A stretch of DNA of 64,000 bases from Cardiocondyla obscurior. Lineage: Eukaryota; Arthropoda; Insecta; Hymenoptera; Formicidae. The DNA is taken from the NCBI RefSeq assembly GCF_019399895.1, contig NC_091870.1, positions 1,632,001 to 1,696,000 of the forward strand, written 5' to 3'. Position 1 is the stretch's first letter. The number at the start of each line of letters is the position of its first letter. The notes under the pieces are model-generated. The model saw only the letters and a program-made list of their open reading frames with translations, did no database searches and had not been told where the DNA came from. Made by a program: the position numbers and the translations under genes. This document shows positions 47,801 through 59,800 of the stretch, one piece after another.

Positions 47801-50800
47801 AGAACTGCGCGTAGGAAGAACGACGAATTAAAAAAAAAAAAAAAAAAAAAAAAGTAAAAAAATGACACGAGGGATATATTTCCTGCAATTACACGCGCAA
47901 TCAATTTTTACACCCGACGTACGTCTTGAGCGTGTTTCGTAAGCCGCATCTTTTCTCCTTAGCCCTAACGGACACGTTTCGATACGGTTCCCTTTCCGCA
48001 ACAAAATAGCACACCGTAGGTAAGTATATCCGGGAAGTTTGGGCCATTGAACTGCGGTGCTGGCGAGTACAATGAGCGGTCAAACACGGCGTAGACACGG
48101 ACACTGACCGTACACCCGGGTGCCGATCACTGATATCCCTATCCGACGTGTCGTACATTCTCCGTAGGAAATTGGCCCAAGGGCCGTACCCGCGTATCGA
48201 CATTACGTCAAGTCGCGTCGATCATACCCACCGACGTTGTGAAATAATTAGCGACGCCGCGGCGCGGGAGAGCGTTACACGATCGATCGGCGCTTTTATC
48301 GAATCGTCGTAATTTCAGAGTCCGCGAGGGGGTATCCGGGACATGCACGCACGCACGCACGCGTGCACCACTCGCATTAACATTTCGCGTCACGTTGCGC
48401 GTAGTCGGTCCCGTCTACAAAAAACCGCCGCGCACGCAAATCCAAGTCGCGACGACCCGTTCGTGAAGGGAGACAAGGTGGTCGACCGCGAGAACTGATG
48501 ACATTGAAATAAAAAGATTTATCAAAAATAAAAAAAAAAATTTTTAAAACATATTAGCCTGGTTATTTTCACTCCCTGTGAATAATCGGATTATTTAAAA
48601 AATGAATTAAAGTTGCAAAAATATGAAATTATACGATTTGAGAAGTATCAGCGCAAGAGGAATGCCACGAAAGAATTTCCCGATAATTCGTCAAAGTAAA
48701 TAATTAAATTTATTTCCCCCATTTAAATAAAAGGCGGCTGGAAATTTCTCACGAAGAATTTTCATAGATTATCTCATTAACTGATTCATAATTTAGCCTA
48801 TATTAACTGTATTATTTTTACCGACATTCCGGCAGATGTATGTACATCACTTTAAATTAATTTTTGTGGAATGTTAAATAATACGATTGTATTGCCTCGA
48901 CCCGCTTTTTTCCCTCGCGCCACGTGATGATGGAGACGTGACAAATACCAGAGAAAGTTTAGACGCCCCGCATAAGAATGCGTGAGGGAACAATTTAAGG
49001 GAATTAAGACTTAATTGCCTTTAATTGGAAATTTCGCCGCCCGTTGTGACAAAAGCCAGCGTATCACGTAAAAATAGAAAAACTCCCTGATCGAAACTAT
49101 GTAACAATTAAATAAAGCATTTTCAACAATCTCTCCGATTAAAAGAATCATTAATGAGTCTATTTATCGCTGTGTTAATTAACTAGCTTAAGTCGCGAGT
49201 CGTTTAATAAAAATATAACCGCCAATATATTTTCGATTTGATCGAGAAATTACAATCCGGGCCGAGCGTTTATCCGATATGCGATGAACTTAACCGATCG
49301 ACGACAGAAGTAGGGCTTTACAAAACGGTACGATCGTGTCATAATGCGCTGAACAATGTCACGCCGCTATTACGAGGTGCACGGCGGCGCTCGCACGCGG
49401 TTGCATACTACCATTTGTAATTCTTTAATGACTCCGGAATGCCGGACCGTTCGAAGGGAGTGAAAGTCACTGAACGGCCGAAGCTCGCGGTGGTACCCGC
49501 GATGATTCGAAGGCTGCACGAGAGTGAGACGTTCTCTTCGCGCGCCACTAATGCCGCGATACATCGATCGCGCCGTGGAAATTATTATATAACCCTCGCA
49601 CGAATGCGGACAATAACTTGTCTAAATATATTGCGAGTCAGCGGAGAAATCGACCGTCAAACGTTCGATCGAGGAACGACGAACAATGCGACTGACCGGC
49701 TCATCAAGATTACGTTACCGTCGACAACGAGCCGGCGCGAGTTATAAATATCTTAGAATTCTTCTGCGAGTGCTTTCGGTCCAAGCTCGCCGCTATGGGG
49801 AATGCATGTTTTCAACTGTCCGCGCGATACGACCGCATCCATCACTCGCGGTGATAAACGACCGCTAGGAACGGACGTAAAAATTATCGGCCGATAGGCG
49901 GCCGATAAAACAAAAAGTACGACAAGACGCCCGGGGTTTGTAAATAACACAATGTTAATTAAACTCCGTCATTATCGTGCTCCCGATGCAATCAGGAGTG
50001 GTCCTCGGCGACTTTCAGATTCTTTCTTTCATCAAACCGATTGATAACGCGGAGGAAGTTAATGGTTGATGCCGCAAGGGCGTTATTCCGTGCCGCGGTG
50101 ATGAAATATAAATTTTTTATAACGCCGCGCCTTGTCGAGCCAGGCAGTCGGCCCTGGCGATAAAATTATCGGAGCCTCGTGTAATATCGGGCAAGGAGCC
50201 ATTGTCTATCGGGACACGCGAGCTGCAGGTCGAAGCCGGAGGCAGTGACGAGGGGGATTAGGCTGGCTGGGATGGCTTGGTTGCTTCGCAGGCAAGCGGA
50301 CAGGCGAGCGGGCAAGCAATCGGCGGGGATAATTTAACCACGCGCAGCGAGGAGCCGGTTTTCCACGGCGGCCTATCACGAAAGTTGTGCGCGCGGAGGT
50401 ACGACGAACCGAAGAGATGAGTCATGGGCTTGTTCTTCTCTCTTCCCACTCTCTTTCTGTCGCGCCGAGGTCGCGGCGACGACGACGACGAAAGGGAGGA
50501 AGACCACGCACGCGAACGCGGGCTAAACTCCGGAGGAAGGTGGCGAGACGACGGCGAAGGAAACGAAAGGATCGGGGCCCCGTCGCGAGTCCTGCGGCTA
50601 CGAGCCTCGCCTACGCGCGACTACGCTTCACGAGGAGAGCGCGATAAGACGAGGAGCCGAAGAAACAAATGCCCTCGCGAGAGAAATAAGGGAATAAATG
50701 CGAGACCCAGCGTCGGTATTTATTATACATCTGCCGGCGAGCGAATCGCAGCTGCCCGATTGCATTAACCGGAAAGAGTTACGATGATTCATTGTCGCCT

Positions 50801-53800
50801 CGGGATAATTAAGCGCTTTGTGTATGCTTTTCAAGACGTGGCTCCAGCAGGTGGATGCGAGTACATTGTCTCGTCGTTCACGGCTCTCTTTGGTATCCCG
50901 ACGTACTCGAGGATATTTAAACTTCGTGAAAGAGAAAATGCACGACGGTTTACCGCACTCTTAACTTCGGTTTGAGAATCGATCGCGGTCCGATAGAAGC
51001 TCCCTATTACGCGAGGTATCCTCGCTAATCCCATGCGGCTCAACATAATCGCGGCGATCGAGGTATAAAGCGCGTAACGTGGAATAGCTTGTTAAACCGC
51101 ACGACGAAGATTAATAATAACATCTACGGAGTGAGCTCCATCATTCACGGTGCTCGTGAAAGGCCGTCGCGCCGTTCTAATGGTTGCGCCGTCACCGTGT
51201 CACAAGATACAACGTGCAGCTGCATAATACTTCATCATTTTTCCCTCGCGCGACAACGACGCGATACCCTGGACGATCCCTCGTCCCGCCGCCGATAACC
51301 GCGCGAATCGAGAAAAGTCGTGAGAGGCCATCTCTAACGAATAACTTTGTTAACGCCGACTCTTCGCGCCGGGTCGATCATTTCTACCAAATAAATCTTC
51401 GATAATCACGAGACCCTCGAAGATTTATCGTACCCCGGGGCCAATTAAGCACCGTCCGAGAGCCCTCGATTCCGTGACGGCTATCGCGTGGCCGTCCGGT
51501 GATTATCTCTCCACGCGGTGCACCACGGATCCGCGGCACGAACTTCAAGGGGAAACACGAAGCGCCACGCTTGATCAAACATCGGACGTTATTGGCGGAG
51601 ACTTTTTTCTTTTTATTTTTTTTTTACGCAGCCGACCGGATCGATTATTCGGTCCCGGCGATTACAGGCGGCCGGGAAAAGATCGAGGAAGTCGGTACGG
51701 GGTCGCGACAATTCATTGCCGCGGCCCGTAACACCGATCGCCACAACGTTTTTCCCGTCTCACGTTCCGATTGCGCACCACCTACGCTACCTTGCTCTGA
51801 AACTCGTCGCGACGCGTATTTCCACGAGCGGCCGTCCCGGTGAGCGCAAAAATAAGTACCTTCATTCGCAATAACGCGTTATCGAAACACGCTGTGCAAC
51901 GTGTCGCGACCCGTGGCGCGAGTCTCGTTCGTCGTTACGCCGATAACAAGAAGTGGAAATATATCGGTAAAATTGTAAAACAGGCGACTTTTATTTTTTT
52001 TTTTTTTTTTTTTTTTTTTGTGCCGAAAGCAACGCGTGACGCGATATCAAAGAGCGACGCAATTAGCTCGAACAAAATTGAACCCGATACGTGCGCGGGA
52101 GCGCGATAATTGCTTAGCGCGAAAACGCACGGCTGCTGTTATGAAATTTAATAGAGAGGTGAATTATTCAATTACTTGTTACCGAGTGTTAAATTACGCA
52201 TTATGTTTTTCATTACGAGTATCCGAGGCGAGCTGTACCGAACAATGAAAGGGAACAAAAAAAACATCCCCCATAAAAAATGCAGTATTCTCGCGAGTAA
52301 TTTCCATGTCGCTCCGTTATTTGCAATATTAATATATTTATGATAGCGTTTTCGCTACTCACCTCCGCGAGTGGCTCTTCCTTGGTGACGTCTCCATTCT
52401 TGGGCGTTTCGTCGCGGTTCGGCTTAGTTTTGTCTTTCTTACTGAAGCTGATCGACCTGAAGGACCACTTTTTCTTCTGGAAAACGGAAACGCCGAGTGA
52501 TTAACGATCGGCAGACTCATCGTACGTCGCGAAAATAATACCGTACTTGGAAATTAAAATCATGTCGACGTGCGGCGGGATACGCGAGGGTAAACTTATT
52601 TGTCATTGATCAATTAAGTCTCGGGCAAGTCCGGACCGTCGAGCTTCCTTACCTTCTCCTTCTTTTTGGTTTCCTTATTGTCTGGAGTAGCGGCATTTGG
52701 ACTGGCAGGGGTGGCCTCTGTGGGCGTCGTGACCTCCGCAACCTCTGTAGGAGAATCTCCAGACGATTCTTGCTTGGTCTCCTCAACTTTTACCTCTTCT
52801 TGCTGAGGCTGCTGAAAGCAGAGATAAAGTCCCCTTTGAATTTCACCTTCCGAGACGTTAATTTTTCCGCGAACGAGCGTCTTCGGAGCTCGAGCGATAA
52901 AAGTATTTTGCGACACGTAAATATATATTAAAAATATAATAAACATAAATCATCTCCTGTACATTTTCGGGATCAATCAACGAAGTATAAAATTGTCGTC
53001 ATGTACGGGAGGAACATAAAGGAGAAAAAGGAGCCTTTAAGACGAACGATATCGTTCGCAAGATATATACCGCGTCATAAATTGAAAATCCTATATCGTA
53101 AATCGATATCTCGTGAGGCTACAATGTATGACTTTCCGCGGTAATACTTCCGAGTCCTGCCATTTTGCAAAATGATAGCGCTCGAGCGTCAGCTGATAGC
53201 TGCTTTCAACGCGGCTCTTTACAACACGCGATATGTTTAAAGTCGTTAAAGAGAGATCTAGGTATTTTCAACGTCATCTTAAAATCGCGTACATCACTTA
53301 CGACTTTATTACTGCGTTTCACTGTACCAGCATTAACGAGGCCTCGAATGTTCCGTAAATTACATTACCGAGAGCTTTGAAGAAGATATAATCGTCAGAG
53401 TCGATTACACATTTATATCATTTGGTTGTAAATTTAAGTTAAGAAAAAAAGAAATAAAATAAAAACTAAAAAAAAAGCTGTCATAATATTTAAGAGACGG
53501 TAAAGAAACTCCGTTTCCATTTATCACTGAACTCAAATCATTCTCATTTGTATGAAAACAAAGAGGCTGCGCATCGAAAATCTCGTTATCTCGTTTCCTG
53601 TAAACTATGGTTTATAGATAAAACTGATTACACACAGAGGAAGGCTTTCGCTCGCGAGTGTATACGTTTCCGTGATGATACTTGCATAGTCGTCGAAAGT
53701 TTCTCATCTTGCGCCCGGAAGTGGCGCAGCTACTCCGAAATGAAGTCGCTTAACTCTTTCCCATCGTGCCCCGAGGCTCATCACTTATAAATAATATCAA

Positions 53801-56800
53801 ACTTCCGCGAACCGGGCTAGTTTTCCCGGAAAGCGCATAGCGCGCAGCGGGGCTTGCACGGCACGAGAGGTTCCTTTGTCTCCGCTCTGAAAAGCCCTCC
53901 ACAGTCTCTTACAACGAGGTGTACAGCTTACCAAACTAGCCGAGAAAAGTGCGGGCCGACAAGAGCCTGTCGGCTCGCCTTTACACAAAGTTCATCGGAG
54001 TCGATTAGATTTCGGGAGTCGAGCTTCGTAATTTCCAAGACTCGCGCCTAGAGATAATTGCATATTCAAGATCCAGTTAGGATCAGGCGAGTAAGCCAAT
54101 AAAGGAATAGAAGCGGATTATTATACTGTTTTTTTTTCTTTCTTCCTTTCTTTCTTTTCTTTCGAGATAAAATCTTTCAAACATTAATGAACAATTTTGA
54201 AACCTTTCAGCACAAAGACTGTAACGACGTAATTGCTCGTTACCTCGACGTATATAATTATGGCGCAGAGCAAGCGGGCAAAATGCTCCGTTAAAAACGT
54301 TTCTTCGAAAAGATCTTTCTACATTGTCTCCATAAATTTGCAAGTCATTCCGGATATCGTAGGTTAAAGCTATCTTCCTCTCGCGTCTCTTAAATACCTC
54401 TCCATTGCAATAATTCTAAACCGAGATTTGTATTATCCGACCGATCCAACTGTTGCTGCTCCCGTCTTTCATTTTCGATTCCTGATTGATAAAACTGTCG
54501 CGACGGCAAATATTGTCCGAGTCATGTGGAACAACGTGAATGACGTTTCGCAAGTTGAGGCAGGTGACTGGTCGATTGTACAAACAGCGAGTTACTTTAT
54601 TATCGATGCAAATACGCGAGAACAATTCCAACACGCTTATCCGCGATATGTAAACAGGCGCGTACGTTGCGATAAAACGGCCAATCAAGCGACGCTCCAC
54701 GGCATCGTTTAAAAACGACATAAATCCAACGTGGGCGTTGGATGGTGAATTTCCTGATTTACAACAAACTGGAGAGGCGCGACGCGCTGTCACATTCGAT
54801 TACAAGTAACGACGCATATGCAGAACACATTTCCCCGCCTCTCTCTCTTGCTTTTTCGTTCTCTTCTCGTTTCCCGTATCGTCGTCTCTTTTACAACGAC
54901 GATGAGAGACGAGAACCTCCTCAGGCGCGTTTCGTGCGCATTATATTATGTAAATATCAGCTTATTTTTGCATTCACGAGACGCGCAATGACGACGAGTC
55001 TCATGATATCCGGCGAAGACGAGCAAAGAAAGAAAAGAGAGAAAAAGAGAGAGAGAGAGAGAGAGAAAGAAAAAGGGAAAAAAAATGTACAAACGGAAAA
55101 CGAGGTCCGAAAAAAACGAGGGGCACCGTGCCGGAATATTCTCGACGTAAATGCGCCCCGAGTACAATAGCACCGCACGAATATGGGGGACTGCATATTG
55201 ATATGAACCACAAAACGTCGAGGATAAAAAGTGGATGCCCGAGTTATTTGCAAATGCAAAGGAATCGAGCAGAAACTTCGGATCGAAAGACAAAATAAAG
55301 ACACGCTGCATTTTTTTTTTTTTTTTTTCTCCCTGTCGTTTGTACCCGCGAAGTTAAAACTGACCACGTAAACGCGAGAGCGAAGTCGACTGCCTTTCAA
55401 GCCGCAATTTTTCAATACGAACATTGTATTCGGTGTAGAAATAAGAATAAATTAAGATTCCGCACGCGAATCGCGTTAACGAAGACGCAGGCAAATAATA
55501 ATAATGAGCGTCTCGTCGAGAGGCCGATATATTGGAATTCGGAGGACACGTGAGTTTACCATTAATTAATATTCAAAGATACGCGGCGCGAGGCAGCCTT
55601 GTGCGGCGGATAAAGACGCCGGGATCGTTATGCGGCCGATCGCACAATATTGGAATACGAAGGAATTCGCGGGGCGCAGCGGGCTTTAAACGAAGGCCGG
55701 GAGATTTCCACGATAAATTCCTCGGCACTGCGGGCAACGCACATACGATACCACGCACCACCTGTCCCGGCGCAGTTTCCATAACAAGTTTTCCCCCCGG
55801 TGTTGAACAATTGTCGACATCGACTTTACGCATAATCCGCATTTTATTTCCGATTGATACCGCCCGCCGTGAAATCGCGTAAAGCGAGATATTACGCGCA
55901 ACAGGACGGCCGAGTTTTACCGTTTGAAATACTCACGGGCTGCGGGACTTACCGCGTTTTAATTGAGAAACCGCGAGACTCGCCAGGGGCCGCGAAAGAA
56001 AACAGTCGTTTATCCGCGACGTCGGCTAGACGCAGGAAACTTCGCAGGAATTCAGACGGGTCAGAGATGCAATTAGCGGCGGCAAAACAGATGAGTCGTA
56101 TTAATTAATAAAGCGCGTTCGTCCTCCGAGATGCACGAGTGCCGCGCGCACGATGATTCATCAGCGAAACGCGCGGCGCCGAGATATCGCGACGTTCGCG
56201 CGGTATTAATTATACGCGAAGTACTCGCGTTTAATTTCCGCACGGCATTCCGCGCCGGTTCGGAGACGAGGCGATCGATGGACGAGCGTGCGTCCCTTCG
56301 CCACCTACGTTAATCGCGCATTCTATACACGTATGCGCTCTGTACCTATATTGATGTACCGCGATACGCAAGTTAATTATAGGAATCAAAAAGATTTGCG
56401 AACTCACGTGATGTGAAGCACCCTGCATTCTAACTGTCGACTAGATGGCAATATATCAATCATTAATAAATCTCAACCATTAATCGAGTTTTTTTTTTCC
56501 TTTTCTTTCTTTAATCAATGATATCGAACTTGATATCAATCAAATAGTAATATATCTTTCAATTAATATATCTTTCAAAGTAATATATCTTTCTTTTTTT
56601 TTTTTTTTTCGTTGAAAATCAATTATTCAGTTTACAAATAATTTGACGAGGAAACTTTCATCGCGAGGCCAGGTGTTTCGTTTGTGGTAAATGAATCACA
56701 GAGCCAAGGTTGCACTTGCACCGTCGCTCCTTGCGATTCGTTCGGATTCAAGCTCGCACCGTCGTACACGCACGGGATACTTTATCGCGCGAATTTCCAT

Positions 56801-59800
56801 TCAAAGCGGACTGAAAGTATCGTATCAGCCTCGCCGTATCAGCGGCGCGTAATAAAGGCAGGTGGCTCGGTAAGACAGACGGGCTGACTCTCAAGCAGAT
56901 TCGCGGACGCACCTGCCTGGGGATTTGGCCGAACCGCGGCGAATAGTATGCGTGCCTGCTTAGTACGTCGGGAAACGCGTGAAAACACCGGGGAAACGCG
57001 ATAAATATTCATGAGACGCGGGTATAATCTCGCATGTCACACAAACGCGATGTTTAATCGGGCACGATAAGCTCGAGCGTGATTCGCGACGATCGTGAAC
57101 ACGAGTGTAACGGAGTTCTCGAACAATTGATACGGCGCGACAAGTGCTCGTGGGTAAATCGGTAAATCGAGCCAAACGATGACGTTATGTTAATGAGACC
57201 AGCTAAATGTGGGTTGAGCGGTGAGAAAAAAAATATTTAAAAAATGCAGGAGATTGGAAAGTAGAAACTTCCGAAGTCGCGAGAATATTTAATTTATAAC
57301 GGATCATTTTTATGACATTCTCCTCGTCGTATTTAACGCAAACACTTCATTAGCGAGGGTCTCTTGCACGGCGCAAAAAGAAATTCACAGAATGGCGCTC
57401 GGTCAGGCACGATGACGCGGAATTTATTAACGCTGGTCCAGCATAATCCGACGATCGAGATACTCGCGAGAAATAATAAAACGAGAGAAAGAGAGAGAGA
57501 GAAAAAAAAAAAAAAGAAGCAGAGGTAAAGAAGATTTATTCGTCTGGGACAGTTAGATGCGCTCTGGTAAGAAAAGGTACACGAGCCGCGATTACAGTTA
57601 GTCGCGGGAACCGACAAGTGTGCGTTTGCACACAGCGAAGTTAGTAAAACGGTATCTTCTCGTTTTTTGTCAAAATTTCAACGAACATCGCGAAGAGCGA
57701 GCTGGCGAGATTTACGGCCGATGCGTCGGCGCCGGCGATCCACGTCGCTTTATCAGACACGCGTAATATCCAAGCGACAGGCGCCCGGCGATACCGCGCG
57801 AATCGAGAAAGCGATGGGCCGCGATGAGATTTTGACTTTATCGAACAGATAATCGAAATACCCGCTGTCGTTTCGTCGGGAAATGATCGACTCGTTACAG
57901 TGTGAGAAGCACGCAGATTCACGTCCGATGGACCGATAACGGGACAGCATGACTCAACGTAGCGTATCAAACTGATTCTTCACACGATCTCTTTGCAACG
58001 TAATAGAAAATACGTATATCGGCGTAACGAAATCTCGTTCTCGAAGAAATTGAATATCAATCGTTTGCCGAAGGGGAAAAAAAGAAATAAATAAATTGAA
58101 TATGAAATAATATTATAAAGTATTGCCGTGAAATTATCGTAGCGAACGCAGAGCCGAAATTGTTTCGAAAAAAAAGTTCTCGAACTATCGACGAGATGTT
58201 CGCGAAATATCTTTATGATCAGGAAAAGCAGCCTGCTCGAGCAGTGACGTCTTAAATCGGTACGAAATGATGGAAAACGAGAAATCGAAAGAGGAGCAAG
58301 AAACGACCTGTCGGAGGGAAATGAAAGGGAGGAAAGGGTGGTAAAATGTCCTCTCTTTTTCTCTCTCTCTCTTTCTCTCTTTCGCGTGTCGTCGTATCTG
58401 GTGCGTGACAGCTGCCGCCGGTCTTGCTCAATCGGGGAAATATCAAGTTTCGTCTATAAGCGAGAAAGGTATTTCGAGATATAAACCGCGGCGCGCACTT
58501 ATGACATCGAGTCGGAAAAGAAAAAAGAAAGTGAGGGAAAAGACCCAAAAACTTGGCACGACAAAACTTATGCTGCAAATGCCGTACGAATTTTTCGAGC
58601 AGGTCTACTTGGAGATTAAAAAACAAAAAAAAAGAAAAAAAAAGAAGTAGCTCGAAGAAATAAATTGCCTAGAGAACGTTCATTCCAGTTTGGACAAATT
58701 AGAAATAGCTTTAGAAAGAGAATCAAGACTTCCGCAATTTAAAAGCGATATTTCTATCAAACGCTTTTACAAAATTTAAAATTGAGAAAAAAAAAAAAAT
58801 TTCATAAATTACTTGATCGCGTCTTTGTATCGTGTAATTATAATGAAATCAAGTAAAATCGTAAGACAGAATTAAACGCGGAATGGAATGTTAAGCACAG
58901 GTCTGAGTACATCCGCGTGCTTGTGTGGACCATGTTAACGTACTTTATAAACGCTAATCCGTCGACGCGTAATGTGCAATTAATCACGAGCGTACGAGCT
59001 TTCCGTTTGTAGCGCGACTTACGCAACGTTATGATTATCGGCCATCAAGCCGATACGCGCACTTGAGCGGTCATTCAAGCGATGCAATGATCCTGTGAAG
59101 AGGAGCTCGCTGCGCCGATTCTCGCGTTCATGAGTTATAACTCTGTACGAGCAGGAAATCGATCGTTATTGAAGGTAGGTCGTTCTCGGGCTTACGAGGT
59201 AGGCGTTTCGCCTAGGTCATGCCGAGAATAGTCAACCCCGGACGTCGTAAACGTGACACTTGACGCATTCGCGCGCCGCATGAAGTCCGAATTACACGGC
59301 GCTCTTTTGTCCGGTGCCAAATTATTCCGTGGGGACGCGGCAAAGAACGCGTCGAAAAAAAAAACAAGGAAATACGAGCCACCAAAAAAAAAAGAAAAAA
59401 AAAAAATAATCGCGCTAATTCATTTGCTAACGTAATCCACTAATGTCGGTGTAATCTACTTTTTATTAAATGAATGTATATTGCGGCATCCCGTTGATAA
59501 CGGTGTCCTACTTTATTTCAGCGACGTTTATTAAAACTTTAATGTGAAAAGAGAATATTATTAGCAACGCGTTATTATTCATTGTAACGTAATTTCGCAT
59601 ATCTCGCAAAGGTATCGCCGTAACAACGTTATGACACGCTTCGTTCTACTGATTCAATAACAATTTATTATTATTCGTTACGTTTCACGCGTATACGACA
59701 CTTCTAATAGTAAAAGATACCGAGAAGCGCGGCTGACGCAGGGCAAAAAGGTGATACGTCGCTTTCGATGAATTGATTAAGATTAATGATTTGTCGGCGC

